Assembly: GCA_037042185.1 (NCBI GenBank)
Contig: JAXQJY010000028.1
Coordinates: forward strand, 248,001 to 312,000
Direction: 5' to 3'
Origin: Sordariomycetes sp. S80-01Y
Lineage: Eukaryota > Ascomycota > Sordariomycetes
DNA: 64,000 bases
Below, one piece after another: positions 55,129 through 64,000 of the stretch. The stretch's first letter is position 1. Every line of letters begins with the position of its first letter. A model generated the notes under the pieces. The model worked only from the letters and a program-made list of their open reading frames with translations, was not told where the DNA came from and did no database searches. The position numbers and the translations under genes are program-made.

Positions 55129-57591
55129 AGGCTAGGTCTGCACTCGACTCCTAAGGATAAGTGGGTGGGACAGCGTTCAGCAGATAGCCTGGGGTGTCCG
55201 GGGTTCTGTTTGAAAGGGGAAAATAAAGCATCAGAAACAAAGCTGCTGAGAGCTCGAAAGGAGGATAAGAAGGTCGTGTTTTAAGAGCAGCCGAGTGCTC
55301 TGGTGTTGATGCTTGTCAAGTGTTCAGAGGTCTCAGCTTCGGGGCTAGTGGGGTAGCGAGGTCTAACGAGCTTATTACCATCGGAAGGTCCACGCCCTCC
55401 GTTTCTTCACCAGATTCGTAAAACAGTAAAAGTATTGCCTTCGATCCCATTGTAGCAGACCGCAATATGCACCGAGCTAACCATCTGATTATTATGCTAC
55501 GTTGACGTCGACTGGTGTAGGCACCGAATCCAAAAATGCAGCTTTGACCTTGACACCCACATGTCATAGAGAAACTTATCCACACAACCGTAGCATGGCA
55601 TGTCACTGTCTATTCACCCTCTTCTTCTCTGTTGATATCACGATATTCCTGATGAGCTGAACGCCTCTGATGGAAGATTGCAGATGTGATGCGATCATTT
55701 TAAGCACGTCTATGATGGAACGAAGAAAAGCAATGCAAAACCATAGAAGCCCGCCTCGAAAAGCCCTTGTGTTTACTCCTAGGTACATCAGCGAATCCAC
55801 GCCGCGAGCATGGGTTCACAGCCTTCAGGACCCCACCCCAACTTGCCCAGATCAACGATTGGGGGTTAGAACTGCCAATCTTCGGATATAGAACGATCCT
55901 TGACATGATGAAGCCAGCTGCTCGCATTGCATGCCGCACATCACAAAGCATGGTTCCGGTAATGCATCAGGACTTCCGCATTAAACAAACACCTTGTGTA
56001 CCGACCGGGATAGAGCGCCGTCATGGTTGTTATACAACAAAGTGATCTATCCCCGCACAGAAGGGCAGAGTATAAGTTTCCAATAGTAAGCTTCGATAAG
56101 GGGCTCTGCGAGCATTGTGACTCGCATAGTATATGATGCAGCAACGACTGAGACGTGCCTCGACACAACAGATCTTCACCGGCACTTTGTGCCTTGCCCT
56201 CTACACCAGACCCCCCTTTGGCCCCTGTTCCATCCACTGCACCGAGATCACATAGACTTAGGACTAACATCTTCTGCTGAGTGGCACAGTTACCACCCTC
56301 TGCACGAAAATTACCCAGAAATCGCCTACCCAAGTGGGACGCGCTGTTGGTGGGAGCCCCAGGAAACCAACAGCATCACAAATTCTGGCTTTTGTGGGGC
56401 ATTGTTGGTATCTCTTACCAGAAAGCCCGAGTTGACATTCTGCCTTGCAACCTCACGTCGAGTTTTGAATCCCTGTTTGATCTGTTGGTGAGAGGGTGAA
56501 TCCCAATTCGCCAGGCAAGTTCGCCTATTACGCGTCACTGTTTTGTCAAGCTAACGCATCATTGAGAACGGGTCATAACCTACAAGCCAACACCATGATG
56601 CTGAGGCGGACATAGCTGCTGAAGCAGTTTACCATGACTGCAGGATTGCTAAGGTGTATAAGGGTAGCTATGAAAGATTTAGTTACCTCTTACTATTTTC
56701 ACAGGTCGTCGGTTCATATGGATGCTGGCCTCCAAGGATACCTGAATCATAGTTGCCAATACCTGGGAAGCTAGAACATAACGGATGAATGCTTCCGCCA
56801 TCTTGCTTCCCATACCTGTTGTCAGCTGAGTCTTTCAGTTCATGCGTATTAATACAGACCAACACTACATGACAGATGATCCCAAAGGCTCAGCCAATCG
56901 AAACCTCGTGTTGGACACACTTGTTGAGCCTTCGTCACCAAACGCTGACTTTGGAGGCAACCAACATGGTGGTGAGCTGCGCGTGTCTATCATGGGCCAA
57001 CGCGGATTCCGCGACCTAAGTCACTTTACCATGAATGTCCCGAAGCTGTGTTGCATGAATTGTTCCATATCACGTTGTCAAAGTAAAGGGACTCATGTTT
57101 TGCCAATCCGGTCTCAACTTGCGTTGCTCGTAAGTGAAAAGACCTCCAAGGCTTCTCATCAAACGCGTCTCAATTTTCACCAACCCTCCATGATAGCATT
57201 GCCTTCCTATTGCCTTCCTATTGCCTTCCTATTGGGCAATAAGAGACCGTGGGCTAATCTAGAATGCTAAAGTAACCAATGCGTCTACAACTAAGTCATG
57301 CATGTTGGTCGCAGTACCTCGCAATGTAACGTCAGGCACGAAGAAGAAAAGCGTATCAGAAAGTGGAAAAAGCCCAAGTCCCAATGAGATGAAGGAGACG
57401 CATAATACTTTACGGTGTCGGAGCATTTCCTGGTGTAACATTTGCCTATAAAACCCGTAGGAACCCCGTCGCAGTGAAGCTCTTTCATGACACTTCAGTC
57501 AAGCCCTCCTCCATTTTTAAAAATCTTCATTACTCTTCAACCTTTTACCTACACTCGGAATCAAACCTAAGCCCTGTTCAGGTTGCCCAAG
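55129..57591. other. AT-richer gene-poor region
   Basis: 2.5 kb with lower GC than the neighbouring exons. No frame with clear coding character (the longest, 56117-56491 + and 56842-57270 +, have no recognisable domain) and no clear transposon signature or terminal repeats. An 11-bp tandem repeat is at 57198-57230. The last 100 bp probably are the leader of the next ORF. Confidence 0.45.
57198..57230. repeat. Three copies of an 11-bp tandem repeat
   Basis: ATTGCCTTCCT repeats exactly at 57198, 57209 and 57220, then ATTG begins a fourth unit and leads into ATTGGGCAAT. Confidence 0.9.
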
Positions 57592-58158
57592 ATGACTGCC
57601 GTCTACAAGCCCTCAACCTACAATGGGCTTCCTGTACTTGAAGAGGCCGGGGCTCGCTTCGATAAGATGAATGGAGATGCTGTTGTTGAAGACTTCCGGT
57701 ATCTTTTTGTCAAGCATAACTTGGATCGCGTGTTTGGTCTTATCTTGAACCACCGGCACTTTGACATGGATCCGGAGGAGCGTCTCGTCGAGTACCAAGG
57801 CACCTCGGTTCCTTGGATTGGGATGACGGAAAAAATTATTCCAAGCACCTGGCTACTAACTGAAGACAACAAAGTGCTGCCCTACGAATTCCACTACTCA
57901 CCGCACAAGCACTTGGGCAATGACAACGACACGCCAGACAACCCAAAGTACTCTGAATTCATCCAGGCTTTCAATGAAATCTTGCGCCGCAACGATGTGG
58001 CTGGTCTATTTGGGCTATGCCAGTACCCAGGTGACGACTTCAAGGGCCGAACCGAGATCACCAAAGGTCGCGCCAATATCAATTTGGACCCCGAAGACGT
58101 GCGTTGCTCTAACTATCGTAAAAATGACGGAATCGTAAAGTTACTGATCGATGCATAG
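57592..58158 (+). CDS. Small accessory fungal protein, function unknown
   Basis: A single exon of 188 residues from ATG 57592 (MTAVYKPSTYNGLPVL); an in-frame ATG at 57583 would add three residues. It has no signal peptide, membrane helix or low complexity, and composition is that of a folded soluble protein: VVEDFRYLFVKHNLDRVFGLILNHRHFDM, DPEERLVEYQGTSVPW, LLTEDNKVLPYEFHYS and FIQAFNEILRRNDVAGLFGLC. I have an impression of similar ORFs scattered in multiple copies in Sordariomycete genomes, but assign no function. It stands alone in a gene-poor, AT-richer stretch and uses AT-ending codons more than its neighbours, in keeping with an accessory or lineage-specific gene. Confidence 0.75.
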   Translation: MTAVYKPSTYNGLPVLEEAGARFDKMNGDAVVEDFRYLFVKHNLDRVFGLILNHRHFDMDPEERLVEYQGTSVPWIGMTEKIIPSTWLLTEDNKVLPYEFHYSPHKHLGNDNDTPDNPKYSEFIQAFNEILRRNDVAGLFGLCQYPGDDFKGRTEITKGRANINLDPEDVRCSNYRKNDGIVKLLIDA

Positions 58159-59230
58159 GCTCCTGCCAATATCCCTGCCAGAGCAGCGGCCTGGTACTTC
58201 TCTCCGAAGCTTGTTGGCAAATGTCATTGCGTTTGTGGCGGAGACGGTCATACTTCAGCCGACCACAAAGGTCACGCGACCGGTAGATAGAAGACGAGGC
58301 TTGATAAGCTAGCCCCAGACATTTGGTAGGCCAGCGGTAAGGGAGCCTCGGGCGCTAGCATCAGTTTGAAGAAGACGTTGAGGCGGGGATTCTAGGAGGA
58401 AAGGTGATTCAGCAGAACAAAATCCATTGCAGCTTTCAACAAGCAGTGTGGATTAGCTACAAATACTACACATAGTTTCTTTGTCCTCCGTTCACTTGAT
58501 CGTGAGTACGTGCAGCAAACGACTGGCTTTCTTTGTGTTGCTCCTAGATCTTTGGTGGACGGACATGCGCTGTATGTCACATGTCCTGAGCTAGGCACCT
58601 TAGGTAAATCGTGCTGGTAAGACTGGCTGTATCCTTACAGGCCCGCACCAATTGTTTCTGATCATAGCGAGCGAACCATTTTCCCAATGAGACACATGAA
58701 CAGGGTCATAGTAGCATTGTAGGTTTCAACAGCTAGCTAATGCCGAAACCAAGCTGGGACCCCATGGGGCGTTGAGCCCTGAGTTGGAACGTACCTAGAA
58801 ACCTCGTCGTCATTAAGAAAAACTTCTGGAAACAAAGATTAGCTACACTTACTCGAATTCCGGAGTATCTGTTTTTTTTATGTTTTTTTTTTTTATTCAA
58901 GGACAACCTTAGGCAATCGTAACTGCCATTTCTTCGCACAACGAATAGAAGCCGTGCGCAGAAATAGCAATCGCGATATCTTTTGTCACGTTAATCGAGG
59001 CGGCGGGGAACGAGCGTCGTCACCCCAGCAACGGTCAATATTTTGTTCCAGCCCTGTTCCCGCTCGGCTGACCCGCAACGAAACCCCAATTTACCCATGC
59101 GACGCCCGCACCTATACTCCGACAGTCATCATCCTTTCTTATTGAAGTTGACCACAGATACAATTGCCTCCGTTCTTTCTCCCATCGCCCTGTCCGCCAT
59201 CTCTCGGCCCCGTCGCAAACAGCCGCAACC
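58159..59230. other. Intergenic region with long T tract, Aurora promoter
   Basis: No gene seen. A T-rich run (two poly-T blocks, about 58870-58895) precedes the Aurora kinase gene by about 340 bp and may exclude nucleosomes. Confidence 0.45.
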
Positions 59231-60473
59231 ATGACTGGACAACTGGAAGCCCGTCTCGAGAAGCTGACCGTCGCTGACGAGAACGACCACGATGCTCCCA
59301 GAGCGACCAAGACTAAGGTACGTTGTACATTTAATGTCATGCTGGGGACTGCCTCCTGACATGTTGCCCAGGCCCCTGCGCAAGCCGGCTCACGTTCGCT
59401 CCTCTACAAAGCGGCCCTCCAGGCCTCAAGCCATAACGTCGCCGCTGTCACACTGCCATCGCAAGCCGCCCAGCGCAAGACAAACGCCCCATTATCCCCC
59501 CCTCGCAAAGCCCTCCCCAGTTCATCGGGCCGAAACTCAGACGAACTCGCCGACGAGGCGCTGCGCCAGTCAATACAGCTTATTGAGCAGCCCAAGCCTA
59601 AGGCCTTCCACCTCGGCATGTTCGAGATCGGAAAGCCTCTCGGCAAGGGCAAGTTCGGCCGTGTCTACCTTGCGCGTGAGCGCACGAACGGATACATCTG
59701 CGGTCTTAAAGTGCTGCACAAGAGCGAGATCCAGGCTGGTGGTGGTGTCGAGAAGCAAGTGAGGCGAGAGATCGAGATCCAGAGCAATCTTCGCCACCCC
59801 AATATTCTCAAGCTTTACGGTCACTTCCATGACAGCAAGCGCATCTTCCTCATCCTTGAGTTTGCTGCCAAGGGTGAGCTGTATAAGCACCTGCGTCGGG
59901 AGACGAGATTCCCCGAATGGAAGGCTGCTCAGTACATTGCCCAAATGGCCTCCGCTTTGCGCTACCTGCATCGCAAGCACGTCATTCACCGCGACATCAA
60001 GCCCGAGAATATCCTCGTGGGAATCCACGGAGAGATCAAGATCTCTGATTTTGGTTGGAGCGTCCATGCCCCAAACAGCCGAAGGAAGACCCTGTGTGGT
60101 ACACTTGACTACTTGCCTCCGGAGATGTTGAAGCCCGGCTCTTCAGACAACTACTACGATGAGAAAGTGGACCTGTGGAGCCTGGGTGTTTTGACATATG
60201 AGTTCCTCGTGGGAGAGGCGCCTTTTGAGGATACTCCTGTCATGACCCATAGGCGCATTGCCCGTGCAGAGATGACGGTGCCGAGCTTTGTGAGCCCCGA
60301 GGCCACTGATCTCATCAAAAGCGTAGGTAATAGTACTATCCAGCTTTCTTCAATCACTGACCTTCATATAGCTCCTAGTCCTCGATCCTACCAAGCGAAT
60401 CCCTCTTGAGGACATTCAGACGCACCCATGGATTCTCAAGCACTGCAGTGGCTCCAGCAGGTCATTACGGTGA
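59231..60473 (+). CDS. IPL1: Aurora-family mitotic kinase (Ipl1/Ark1)
   Basis: Exons 59231-59317, 59372-60322 and 60372-60473 give 379 residues. A short N-terminal arm ([18 protein letters not shown]) and Ser/Pro linker precede the kinase domain (about 115-370): [14 protein letters not shown]-loop, [10 protein letters not shown] lysine, [10 protein letters not shown], and [11 protein letters not shown]. The [16 protein letters not shown] activation segment contains the Aurora activating threonine in RKT and the Aurora-type TLDYLPPE. The last short exon finishes the domain with [18 protein letters not shown]. Fungi usually have one Aurora kinase, the catalytic subunit of the chromosomal passenger complex with INCENP (Sli15), correcting kinetochore attachment. 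The protein is of normal length and all catalytic residues are present. It converges with ATP23. Confidence 0.96.
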
Positions 60474-60706
60474 GGCGATCAACAGCAACAAGCATATTGT
60501 TCGGCGTTACATTTTCTGGTTTATGGACGAGGCGGTGCCCATAATTGGTTTGGGCAATAAAGTTATGACGGCAGGAACAGGCGTTTCTTGGTGTTTAGGA
60601 TATTCAATTTTAAAAGTGAAAATGTCTTCGGGTATCGTCAAGCTCGTGAGTGGCTAAGAACTATCACATGTCATATACAAGGCCGGGCATTGCACGCCCT
60701 GCCTGA

Positions 60707-61574
60707 CTACCTGTACACTTCGTCAAACGGACGGGTGTCCGAGAAACAAGAATCCCAGACCTGGTTAACGACCTTTGAGGCTTGCTCCTGGTCTTGGCAA
60801 CGAGGGCGGGCCATGACTGACTGAATGGCCCTCTTGCGCACGCAGTGCTGGAATTGCTGCGTCAACGACCAGTTACCCCTGGTAAAGGCTTCTCTTGTCC
60901 AACGGCACTCTCCGCTCAACATTGATGCTCGGATCTATTCGCCTAGGTTAGTTTGAGATCTTCTCGGCATGAGTAAGGCGACTTACCTCGGTGCAAGCTG
61001 CATGTTTCAAGTCCTTGTCACCAGTCCAATCGACCTTCCATCGCAAGTGGTCCCATGCGTGCACCATCTCATGTGCTAGAGTGTCTTCCAAGTGCTTGCG
61101 GTCGCGTACCTCGTTAGCACAGAGGAGGATGCCGTGGTCGGGACTGAAACCTCCAGATTGCCTGTGAACCTGGCCATTCTCGTCCAACCGTGCCGGGCAC
61201 CGCCGGCAAACGACGTTGGTCTTGTCTAGCTTGCCGCCGAGGTCACCCGTCTTCTCAGACAAGAAGCGGATTATAGGAGAGTAGTTGAAGAGCCAGTCTC
61301 GGTGTGCTTCGCACTGCTTGCAGTCACGTTCCTCGTGGACCTTGTACCGGGACTCACGAAAGTGGAACATGCCCTCGTTGGTCATATTACCAGAGAGCAT
61401 GCGGAAGTAGTTCATCCACCACTTAGTCTCAGGGTCGAACCCTGTCCGCGCCGGATCGTTTACCATTTCTTTGGGTCCATCCGGGGAGATGGGGAGAGCG
61501 GGGGCGGGGGCAGTAGAGGACGAGGAGGCCTGCGAGCCGGCAGGCTGTGATGTCGAACCCTCGGCAACAGCCAT
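60707..61574 (-). CDS. ATP23: Mitochondrial inner-membrane metalloprotease ATP23
   Basis: Minus-strand exons 61574-60987 and 60934-60707 around a 52-bp intron (GTAAGT..TAG) give 271 residues. The peptidase M76 signature is clear: HEMVH zinc/catalytic motif at 168-172 within [18 protein letters not shown], and the downstream [21 protein letters not shown] that is complete only after splicing. Conserved cysteine pairs CKQC (85-88) and CRRC (123-126), and further Cys in LLCANEV and the C-terminal QHCVRKRA, fit the disulfide-rich Mia40 substrate known for yeast Atp23. In yeast it processes the Atp6 precursor and helps assemble the F1Fo ATP synthase, and degrades Ups1 in the intermembrane space. 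The Ser/Pro N terminus is not conserved. Confidence 0.96.
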
Positions 61575-62866
61575 GATGTGAGGATCCCGTTTGGGTGGGG
61601 TGGGCTGACTCTGATGTTGTCGTCGACGTCGATGGGCGTCGTCAAGGGCGCTGAAGGTAGTATTGGAAGCTGACCAGTGTCGTCACCGGGCTTGAAGTAT
61701 TTGAAAACGGGCCCCAGTCTCTCCAACGCGTCGACGGTAGCTGCGCCCAAGTCGGAATAGCGGCAGGAGGGAAGGATCGCAGGGCACGGCAGGGCAGTTG
61801 TGCAGAAGCCGCAGAAGACGCGCAGTTGGCCGGCTCCGAGCCCAGGCTGTGGGAAAAGCCTTGCTTGCTTGCGTAGTTCTGCAGATTTGCGCGGCGACGA
61901 TTCGATGGGCGGAGCGAGCGCCGAGACTCGAGAGGCAAAATCCCAAGTACCTAGTTTTCCCTTTGAAGTCACATGCGGATGCGTTGGACGGGGGATGAGG
62001 TGACGGTGTGGCACGGCGGCAGAAAACGTTGGGCCTGTGGATGGGGCTCTGGGCCGCGGTTTGCGCGTTACGGTCGGCGACAGCGAGAGAAACTGGAGTC
62101 GGAGGAGAGGAATGGAGCAGTGCTCGCAGGTCGTCACGGTACCGCAGCGCAGCGCAGGCAAGGCTTCACGAGTCAACCGTGGCAGCGACGGTGTCGAAAC
62201 TGAGCCGAAGGAGGTCAAAATTCTGCCGCCAACTGGCCCAGTAACGCAACCAGGGGTTGGCGCACATCATGGGCGGGCGGTGAGCCATACAGATGACGAG
62301 AGAGCACAGGAAATGCGGGTCCGATGTCGGGATATGACGCCGGTCCCCGATGTCAGCCAACGACAGTCATCACAGCCTCAGCATTCTCCCCCAGACTGCT
62401 TCCCGCTACAACTTCGATTGCAGAGACTTCACCAGCTCAAAGTCACTCCTGACGGGGCGCAGACGAACCAGAATAATCCCGCGTTTTGGGTCTTGGCGCC
62501 TGACATCCAATTGGATCTTTCAAGATGACTGGTACGTACCGCAGAGCCTGCACAGCATCGCGCATAATGTCAGGGTCCCACCCCACTGCCCCTACCTACA
62601 GACACCACCTCCAGCGAGTCTTACTGCCCTTTACAGGAGGCAACAGGAGGCTTTGGGATGTACTCTTCTGACATGGACCTCCATGACCTCGCTGGTATTT
62701 TATAGTTATACCGGTCGCTCCCTTCGTCGTGTCTTCCTTCCAAAGTACGCTTCATTTTCTGCCTCCCTTCGACGCCCTCTCTTCTCATGGCCATCCCCTG
62801 TTCTCATCCATCTTTGCTTAGTATAATACACCTTACTGATCCCTCACTTTCATAACCACAGACACC
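61575..62866. other. Region between divergent ATP23 and PRO1
   Basis: 1.3 kb without a convincing gene; long frames on both strands here lack any domain and overlap each other. CT-rich sequence from about 62725 is the probable PRO1 leader. Confidence 0.5.
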
Positions 62867-64000
62867 ATGGGGAAAACAAAGTTGACTGTTGTCATCAAGC
62901 TCGGTAAGCCTCGCCCTCCCACGCCTCGCCTCCTTGCAACGTCTCCTTGCTAACTTCGATCCAAGGCACAAGCTCAATTGTGGATGAAAAGACACATGAG
63001 CCTCTGTTGCCCATTCTGACGCTCATTGTCGACACTGCTGTCAAGCTCCAGAAGTCTGGCCACAGAGTCGTCATTGTCTCGTCTGGTGCTATTGGCGTTG
63101 GTCTCCGCCGCATGGATGTTGACAACAAGCCCAAGCATCTTGCCCAACTGCAGGTAAGTAACCTGGTCCGCTTAAATTCTTTGATTCGCATGGCTAATAC
63201 CGACATCAGGCGCTAGCGGCCATCGGTCAGTGTCGTCTCATGAGCCTCTGGGATGGTCTCTTCCAGCATCTTGAGCAGCCAATCGCCCAAGTTCTTTTGA
63301 CCAAGAATGATATTGCCGACGTAAGTCCCATTGCTACTTTTGCCATTTCACTACATTGACTAACATCTCCCCAAGCGTACCCGGTATCTCAATGCTCAAA
63401 ACACCTTCAACTCTCTGCTGGACATGGGTGTCATTCCCATTGTCAACGAAAACGACACCCTCGCTGTGTCTGAAATCAAGTTCGGTGACAACGACACCCT
63501 GTCTGCCATCACGGCTGCCATGATCCATGCCGATCACCTCTTCCTCATGACCGATGTGGACTGTCTGTACGACAAGAACCCCCGTTCCAACCCTGACGCC
63601 AAGCCCATTGAGGTTGTCACGGACGTCTCAGATGTTGCTGCCGATGGTAAGTCACCAAACCCGCTCAGTTCAGACTTCGGCCGCTGACATCAAATAGTAT
63701 CAAGTGCCGGTTCCTCTGTCGGCACTGGCGGAATGAGCACCAAGCTCATTGCCGCCAGGCTTGGCACGTCAGCTGGTGTCACTGTCATCATCACCCGCTC
63801 CTCAAACCCTGGCAACATCCTCAACATTGTCAACTACCTCCATGCCCACCCATCCAGCTCACAAGCCGGATCCCAGGCTGGGTCTCAAACTGGCTCTCCT
63901 GAAGATGAGGTTGACGAGCTGTCGCTTGTTGCCAGCTCCACCTCCCTCAACCTCATGGCGCCCTCGGGCTCCAGTGGTGAGCCTCCTCTGCACACGCGTT
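62867..64000 (+). CDS. PRO1: Glutamate 5-kinase, 3'-partial
   Basis: Exons 62867-62903, 62966-63153, 63210-63320, 63376-63646 and 63698 to the window end (introns 62, 56, 55 and 51 bp) encode the amino-acid kinase domain: [83 protein letters not shown] and [15 protein letters not shown], then [15 protein letters not shown]. The enzyme phosphorylates glutamate in the first step of proline synthesis and is normally feedback-inhibited by proline. An insert rich in Ser/Gly/Gln ([13 protein letters not shown]) separates the kinase core from PPLHTR, where the C-terminal part, presumably with the PUA domain, begins; the rest lies beyond the window. A GTGAGC at 63977 was not taken as a donor because PPLHTR is family-conserved. 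Confidence 0.95.

Noticed and set aside
55129-57591. Possible decayed transposon in the AT-richer stretch
   Set aside because: No terminal repeats, no transposase-like or reverse-transcriptase-like frame, and no obvious repeat-induced-mutation pattern could be seen by eye.
61430-61450. GGGTCGAACCC resembling a tRNA T-arm
   Set aside because: It lies inside the ATP23 coding exon and no acceptor, D or anticodon arm surrounds it.
61460-62218. 252-codon minus-strand frame upstream of ATP23
   Set aside because: Overlaps the ATP23 start in another frame and is Pro/Arg-rich noise; the ATP23 model already explains the region.
63977-64000. GTGAGC as a further PRO1 intron donor
   Set aside because: The following codons read PPLHTR, a conserved segment of fungal glutamate 5-kinases, so translation continues.

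Overview
The window looks like a stretch of nuclear chromosome from a filamentous ascomycete (Pezizomycotina, probably Sordariomycetes; I cannot name the genus). The evidence is roughly 50-58% GC, genes on both strands, short introns (47-72 bp, one of 156 bp) with GT..AG ends and CTNAC/CTAAT-like branch sites, long pyrimidine-rich leaders, and fungal versions of conserved eukaryotic genes. I saw no tRNA, rRNA, CRISPR, retroelement or DNA transposon. Gene models were built by hand: exons were joined only where splice signals, reading frame and family conservation agree.

Layout. 0-7 kb: the end of a clathrin-adaptor-motif protein, a triple-KH RNA-binding protein, and the ER nucleotide-sugar transporter HUT1. 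7.8-18 kb: a large dual-specificity phosphatase (-), a gene-free 4.3 kb, and a 1112-residue disordered fungal protein. 18.6-31 kb: tRNA 2'-phosphotransferase TPT1, an undescribed dsRBD protein with a GC-AG intron, rRNA-processing factor EFG1, the GATOR2/SEACAT subunit SEA4 (Mios), and a PAS kinase. 34-39 kb: an F-box/LRR protein ending in a CaaX box, a bZIP/DUF3425 factor, and a Tfc7-like histidine phosphatase. 39-43 kb is gene-free, followed by a Myb-like protein and IWR1. 48-55 kb: a CBM48 protein with a C-terminal membrane anchor, mitochondrial helicase MRH4, an unrecognised nuclear protein, and TIP41. 55-59 kb: a gene-poor, AT-richer segment with one small accessory ORF. 59-64 kb: Aurora kinase, ATP23, and glutamate 5-kinase PRO1, which runs off the end.

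Functional themes. Several genes belong to nutrient/TOR signalling and its outputs (SEA4, EFG1, PAS kinase, TIP41, a possible glycogen-binding membrane protein). Others serve RNA metabolism (KH protein, TPT1, MRH4, dsRBD protein, Tfc7, IWR1) and mitochondria (MRH4, ATP23, possibly the dsRBD protein). There is no biosynthetic cluster or obvious defence system. The most promising undescribed items are the membrane-anchored CBM48 protein, the putatively prenylated F-box/LRR protein, the dsRBD protein with its GC-AG intron, and the possible dual-start, RGG-tailed TPT1.
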